Assembly (NCBI GenBank): GCA_001683735.1
Contig: LUGG01000003.1
Coordinates: 2,542,001 to 2,606,000 of the forward strand
Direction of reading: 5' to 3'
Source of the DNA: Grifola frondosa
Lineage: Eukaryota > Basidiomycota > Agaricomycetes > Polyporales > Grifolaceae
DNA length: 64,000 nucleotides
The notes below the pieces were generated by a model. It was not told the origin of the DNA. It ran no database searches and saw nothing but the letters and a program-made list of their open reading frames with translations. Below, in pieces: positions 58,255 through 64,000 of this stretch (position 1 is its first letter; each line of letters begins with the position of its first letter). A program made the translations under genes and the position numbers.

Positions 58255-61200
58255 ATGTCCTCTTCTCATTCAGAGTCTCCAAAATTCTCCCGAGTTCCTC
58301 CAAATATCGCACGAGCCCCTAGGACTTATGGCCGCCGCAGAGACACGGTCAACGCGGATAGTTCTAGTACTTTAGCTGACACAAACTATATTTCACGCGA
58401 CAACCTAGGTTCATCAATATTCTCTGGTAAGGATGAAGCCCTTCTCCCAAGTTCTGATGATCATGACGCGTCAAACGCGTCTAACATCACATTCGCTGGC
58501 GACGAGGAGGAGGAGGATGAAGGCGACACATCCGCGCCTCACTTTCAATTTGCATGGCAGAAAAAGCTTTTGAACTGGGATGATGATGCGGCAGAGACAG
58601 AACAGGTGTCGGGCAGTTTGACGACATCTCATACGTTGGACGTTGACGACCCAGGAACCTCGTCTCATGAACCTATCTGTGAATCTCCTTTAGACCGTGC
58701 TGGAGAACTATCAAGCGATGGTGCCTTCAATGGACCACTTCCAATATTAACCAGTTCTTCGCAATCTTCACGGAATCCGTCATCACCTGCTGTTCTACGT
58801 CCTGTCAGAAGGAGACTCCAGTACCTATCGGATTCGGAACGTGAGGATGGCCCGTCCTCCCCGCGATCTTCTCCACACAACGATATTTCCACTCCGAAAT
58901 CACGTTCATCGCCCACTCCTCCAACCTCACTTGGAACTTCTCCCAAGAAGCGCGTTGTCAAGTCAAAGTCAAAGAGTTTGGATCTTGTTGTTGAGCCTCA
59001 TTCCCCAAATGCGAGCACCTATTCCAGCCAGGAGCAGGATACGGTCAAGCATGGTAAGAGGAAATCGGTCGGAAAGGGAAAGAGAAAGGGCCTAAAAGTT
59101 CGCATCGATCCTTTGTCTTTGCTCAACGTTTGTTAACATCGTTCCTAGGCACCTACAAAGAAAGAGCGTCTGGAGACTCAGAAGGCCACCGCGCGTATAG
59201 CTGCGGAACGAGCGGTCTCCATTCCCCGGGGTCAAGAGAGACAAATTCCAGTGACGGCCCTCTGGCAAGGGTAAATCAAGCATCCTCGTAACGCACCAAA
59301 TGACTGATTTCTTGTAGGCTCGCATCCAACTTGTCGATACAGGCTATCAGCGGACAGAACTCGCGGACCCCAATACCAGGTTCAGATCCAATACAATCAT
59401 TCTCCTCGCCGCCAGGTCTGGTGCGTTCAGACGTCGATGGCGAGATCAGAAGTCCTTCTCCTTCTCCCATTTCTCGCGTGCCAGCCCGAAATCGCTCTTC
59501 CTCGCATCAGCCAGAGAACGTATTCGTCTCTACAGGTCTACTCGGATTTGCCGGACCTAGCGCCGTTCTTCCGGACGCAACGGATTCCGATGATGCGGAA
59601 ATGCCAACCATCGGGAGTCTGCTCCAGAAGGACAAGGATAAGCGGCTTGAGCAGGAGCATAAGAGACGTGCGATGGAACTGAAACAACGCGCCCTGGCTA
59701 AGCAGCAACTTGTCAATATGGATGACAGCGGGAGTGACCTCGAAGTCGTGGAGGGTGATATGCAGATGGTCGCGAAGGAGGAGGCACAACACAGACGAGC
59801 GCAGAAGGGGAGATCATCTTTGGGTCGTAGGAAGCAACTGGCCCTTGCAGGGCCGGTCCATAAGGGGAATGCTATTGCACGCATTTCCGCAGGCGATGGA
59901 TCCGCACTTCATGTCCTCGAAGCTGCCGCCGCGCCTTCATTCATGCCGCAAGCCAAGGGCGCTAAGGATAAAACAGTGGTCAAGCTTAGCCAAGGCGATC
60001 TCAATAGGATGCTGCTGCACACGGCAGAGAAGCGGGCAGAGGAAATTATTAAGGAGAAGGAAGTGGAGTGGGTAAGAAGAGGAGGGAAGATCAAGGGAAG
60101 ACTCAATGAAGAGGTGGATGGCGAGCGTGCAAAGCAAGTGTTCCAAGACCTCATATCGAAGGGTCTCTCTGTCGCCCAACGGAGGGAACGGGAAGACGGG
60201 GGTCAACATGCCGAGAGCAGTGATGAAGAGTATCATCCTATTGACCTCGACGATGATGCTCATGGGGAACCTCAAGATGAAGGATCAGAGGTTGCCGGTG
60301 CTCATGTCGACGGATCCGATCATGCTGACGACGAGGGGGAGGATAGTGCTGTCCCCTTCGACGTCTCTAATCATGCCGACGACGAAGATGATGAGGAGCA
60401 AAAGACCTATGATCGTATTCGTCGACGTCCAATACATCCTCGCCCGCGACCGATTGCCGCTATTGAATCAGACGAGGACGATGATGCACAACCTCTTTCC
60501 CCTCTTCAATTGCGTGGAAAGCTCCTCGTTCCGGATTCCTCGTTCGCAAGTTCTCCGCCCCCTCTGGTACGTATAGAGGCCAGCGCACTACGTCATCGAA
60601 GTTCTCTGTCGTCTTTTGATGATCGTACGGAAGATGGTACCGACAAGGAAAACGATGTTCGACTCAGTTTCGACAGAGGAGAGGACAAAGAGAACACCGC
60701 TGTTGCACCACAATCGCCTCCGATTCTGCGTTTGTCTCGCACCACGAGTTTACTATTTGGTCCGGAATCGCAAGGAAGTCCATCTGTCCTACCGCCACAA
60801 CTTTCCCAAGACGAGGTCCGCACGCCGTTCAAGGAGTTGATAGCGGAGGAAGATGAAGACGACCCCTTCGCGTTCCGCACAGAACCACGCCCATTGGCCC
60901 GTCGGTTGGAACCTGACTCACCTTCAGATGGTAGTGTGCTGCAGCCTGGCTTTGCCTTGAAACCAGCCTCTTCAAGTGCAGATTTGTCACCGGCGGTCCC
61001 AAGCGCTCTGAATGCGTCAGGAGGATTCTCGCAGTTCTTCACTCAGAACAAGGTAGCGTGCTGTTAAACTGATTCGATTTTGCGACATTAACTCGGATCC
61101 GACAGGATGGAGGCCGTCTTGACCGATTAAGAAAGCTGGATGATGCTGAAGACCTGGCTTTGACACTCGATGTTGGTCTCCAGCCTGCACTCGATGTGCA

Positions 61201-62928
61201 CGGAAGTCTTCTACAAAAAGCAGATGCAATTTTTGAGAAGGAGCAGGAGTTCTTAGTGGCACAACAGGAAAGACCACCCGAAAGCAAACACCAGTTCTAT
61301 GTGAATGCAAATGGGTAAGCTGTCCCACGGTGATATCACCTACATTGGTGTTATAACATGCTTTGCCAATGCAGATTTCTCACCCAGACAGTTCAGAATC
61401 TAGTCAGTCCGGGCTTCAACCTGAGTTCTCCTTACTCGTCCGCTCGAAGTCCTCCCCCCTCATCTCCGGGAACAACCGTCGCTCCATCAACTCAGAGGCG
61501 TCCACTTCAATCCCTGTTCGATGCGGATATTGATGACGCCGATGGGTACCCAAGGAGGCGATTGGTGAAGCGGCTTACAACATCCCCTAATACTGGCAGT
61601 CCCAAGATGCGCAAGCGTAGCTTGTCGCCTAGTCCAAGCAGACCGAAAAATGCCTTTGACCTCATCCAACATCGGCCTCATTATGGATATCGTCAGAATG
61701 CCAATGTTGGCAGGAGATTGGGGAAGTCGGAATTCATCGAGGGTGAAGCTGAGGAATCAGATGACGATGCCATGATTGGTTTTGGTGGTCGGAAAAAGGA
61801 AGACGACGAAGAGAGCAACGATGACGATCAGGATCGGACACTGGCCGAGCTTGTGGATGACAGAGAGCTGGACGAGAAGACCCTTGGTGAGGAGGCTGTC
61901 CTTGAGAAAGTCCGGTTAGTTCATACCTCCATGTTGCCCTTCTTCATGTGGCGTTCTAATAATTGGATGAGTGTAGTGAACACCAAGAAGCGGATGATCG
62001 CGCGCTCGAGAAGATTCATTTAGACGCTGTTGAAGGAAAGTACAGAACCAAGCGACGCGACCGCGGCGTCGGTTTCGAGGATAGTGATTCCGATGATGAC
62101 GACGACGAGGCCAGAAGGCTGAGACGAGGGGCCATCCACAAGAAGCGAAGAATCGACGGCGACACTTTGGAAGAGCTAGGTTATTACATCTAAACGATGC
62201 TATAATATTGGCTGACATCCTCATCTTAGCGAAGGACAAGGAGACGCAGGCCTTCGTTGAAGCTTATCATGCAGATATGATTGATGGGGACGAGGAATTT
62301 GCTCATCTGCAAGCGGATGCAATGGACTTGGATAACGAAGATCAACGACAAAGCAGTGACGAACAAGAGGAAATCACCGCTGACCAGCTGCGAGAACAGC
62401 TGCGGGAAGCCTCGCGGCAAGAAGTGTGTGCAGCTGTAGCTTGTCGACCATTACTAATCGATATGTCTCGCAGGTCATTGAGGAATTCAATCCTCGTGAT
62501 GTCTCCTGGGTAGACAATATTGTCGAGGACGATGATATTCCTCCTGTGAAAGAAGTCCCAATCGTTACGAACAAACAATCTGGCCAGGCGGGAGGGAGTG
62601 TACGTCTGTCATGAACTGATCGCATGATTTTCCCGCTGACCATGTGAACTAAATCCAGGGGAATAGAGTCGATGGAGAAAACGAGGAGATTCGTGCCCGT
62701 ATGCAGAGCTGGGCTCGGTCGGAGCGTATGTCGCGTACCGTGGGAGCTGGACGCTCTGCAGGAGGCTCCGCGGCCGTGACAGGTCACAGTAAACGGCAGG
62801 CAGCTGGAGCAGCCATAGCACATGGTAAACCTGGGTCATCGTCAGGTGTTAGGAAGTCTGCGAGATTGGCTAAGGCTCCAAGTGCGCTTTCAGCCGTCTC
62901 GAACAAGCGCACCAGGTTCGACGATTAG
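58255..62928 (+). CDS. MRC1: DNA replication checkpoint mediator MRC1 (claspin)
   Basis: Nuclear fork-protection and checkpoint adaptor that travels with the replisome and relays ATR/Mec1 signals. About 1,300 residues over nine exons, none with a frame break. Start MSSSHSESPKFSRVPPNIAR; the frame upstream opens with GTG. The conserved N-terminal block reads TKKERLETQKATARIAAERA, followed by SIQAISGQNSRT. SQ/TQ sites are scattered (SSQSS, SSQEQ, LTQTV, FTQNK, LSQDE, LSQGD). The Mrc1-like domain holds RMLLHTAEKRAEEIIKEKEV, KQVFQDLISKGLSVAQRRE and EKEQEFLVAQQERPPESKHQ, then GFLTQTVQNLV. Very acidic tracts (DDDDDEARRLRR, EESNDDDQDR) and a C-terminal ARMQSWARSERMSRTVGAGR end follow. The MRC1 call rests on this order of domains. 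Confidence 0.9.
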
Positions 62929-63058
62929 TAAGTGGTCTTTTGGGTGACTAGGATTCTCTTATATTTCTTGTGTAGCTTTGTATCAAATAATAACGGCCTA
63001 TATGTGTCCGGTCATTGCAATGCATATATTTGGATTACTGCACGAGCCATGCGTATAC

Positions 63059-64000
63059 CTAAATCCTATTACGAACAAGCTCTGCATAGATTTGTTTCAA
63101 CACCAATGGATCCGCTTTCTCAAGATAGCGCGCCTGGAAAGCAGCTCCTCCGCCGCAGACTGCTTCGGCTTCTTGAATACGAGCGGCGATAAAGGTCGTG
63201 AGTTGGGTGGTGCGCACAGGGTCATTGTCAAAAATCTAGGCATATCGAGTTAGTTCAATCTGCGCACTTCGAATGACAAGATACATACGGCTCTGCGACG
63301 ATCATGTTCCGGCGTGCCTTCCGACTCCTGATGAATGGAGCTAAAGGGTCTGTCCCAATACAGAATTAAGGGAACACTTGTGAGAGCATCATCGGCATCT
63401 CGTGTGGCATAATCAAACAGCGAAGAACGTACTCAAACCCTTCGGCATCTGCGTTATTTGCGGCTTCCTTGAGTTCCGAAAATACATCGAGCCAAATAGT
63501 ACAGATCTCGGTGGACAGACGGTCCAGGACTTCTGGGCGACCTGTTGCAACGAGGTTCGCGATACCCATGGCAGTAAGTTTTCGGTGTCGAGGTTCGGAC
63601 ATATTATCAAACTGACAAATGCCGGGTCTCAGTGGATTGTTTGATAATTTCTGCTCCAGACGCACCCGTGTGTACCACTGGTCCAATATACTTTCGTAGA
63701 GTGATGATTCCTGCATGTTCTGCGATCGAGCGGTAGCTGACACTAGCTGAACAAAAAGATATTTGTCCGCCATGGCGATCCGAGCAAGGACGAAGATATA
63801 CTCGGTCAGAACAACTGTTGACACCTACAGAAATATAACTTATGAAAGCTCGTGGATTATGTAACATGTCACACATACTTTATCGTCTTGAAGGGATTTG
63901 ACGATGACGGCAAATAGCCCAGACACATGCAGAGCCTCTCCCCATAACGATGGAGGAGCGATCTGGAAGAGTATAGCCAAAGCAGTGGTGATCTGCTTGA
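63059..64000 (-). CDS. KAP120: Importin-beta family karyopherin, importin-11/KAP120-like (C-terminal part)
   Basis: The gene enters from beyond the right edge, so only its C-terminal HEAT repeats are seen. Exons read LHVSGLFAVIVKSLQDDK, VSTVVLTEYIFVLARIAMAD, KYLFVQLVSATARSQNMQES, DNMSEPRHRKLTAMGIANLV, ATGRPEVLDRLSTEICTIWL and DVFSELKEAANNADAEGFEY. After an intron come LYWDRPFSSIHQESEGTPEH, then DNDPVRTTQLTTFIAARIQE and LEKADPLVLKQIYAELVRNR, ending at TAG (63059-63061). The DN(M/I)xxPxxRKL and WLDVF blocks resemble importin-11/Kap120, which imports ribosome-biogenesis cargo. Another karyopherin class is possible. Convergent with MRC1, 130 bases apart. Confidence 0.7.

Overview
The window is nuclear DNA of a filamentous basidiomycete, probably an Agaricomycete. 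Genes are packed about one per 1.8 kb on both strands and are cut by many introns of about 50-60 nt with GT(A/G)NGT donors and short CAG/TAG acceptors. The proteins read like mushroom-forming fungi: alanine/arginine-rich disordered stretches, an ERMES subunit (Mdm10), a secreted double-psi beta-barrel protein, and accessory complex I. I see no tRNA, rRNA, transposon, virus, CRISPR or biosynthetic cluster. This is a housekeeping region, and I did not find a convincing undescribed system.

Layout. 0-9 kb: ribonucleotide reductase small subunit, a PAT-type acetyltransferase, VMA21, the glucosyltransferase ALG8, the U3 snoRNP protein IMP4, and an M18 aspartyl aminopeptidase. 9-24 kb: the SSU processome WD protein UTP12, a secreted DPBB protein, a Cys/Met-metabolism PLP enzyme, a two-RRM SR protein, a LOA1-type acyltransferase, TVP38, the ER Qa-SNARE UFE1, then a poorly resolved 1.2 kb gap. 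24-38 kb: SmG, an RGG-rich unknown, MDM10, SLX4, folylpolyglutamate synthase, a PPR protein, and a membrane-anchored aspartic protease. 39-52 kb: hydroxyacid-oxoacid transhydrogenase, HIS6, an S33 peptidase, NDUFA12, L-2-hydroxyglutarate dehydrogenase, CNS1/TTC4, RPS7, an unusual Rab, and AMMECR1. 52-64 kb: a second PPR protein, RPL3, MRC1, and the 3' part of an importin-11-like karyopherin.

Functional themes are ribosome production and translation (IMP4, UTP12, RPS7, RPL3, CNS1), mitochondria (NDUFA12, MDM10, two PPR proteins, L2HGDH, ADHFE1, FPGS), secretory pathway (VMA21, ALG8, TVP38, UFE1, Rab) and genome maintenance (RNR2, SLX4, MRC1). L2HGDH and ADHFE1 lie 3.6 kb apart and both act on 2-hydroxyacids. 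Otherwise neighbours do not form pathways.

A caution governs all coordinates. At least sixteen genes, several of them essential and highly conserved, show one-base reading-frame breaks. Most are one base too few in a short G, C, A or T run, and adding one base restores the conserved protein. I treat these as probable sequence-assembly errors rather than pseudogenes and give gene spans that bridge them. Spans run from inferred start to inferred stop and include introns.
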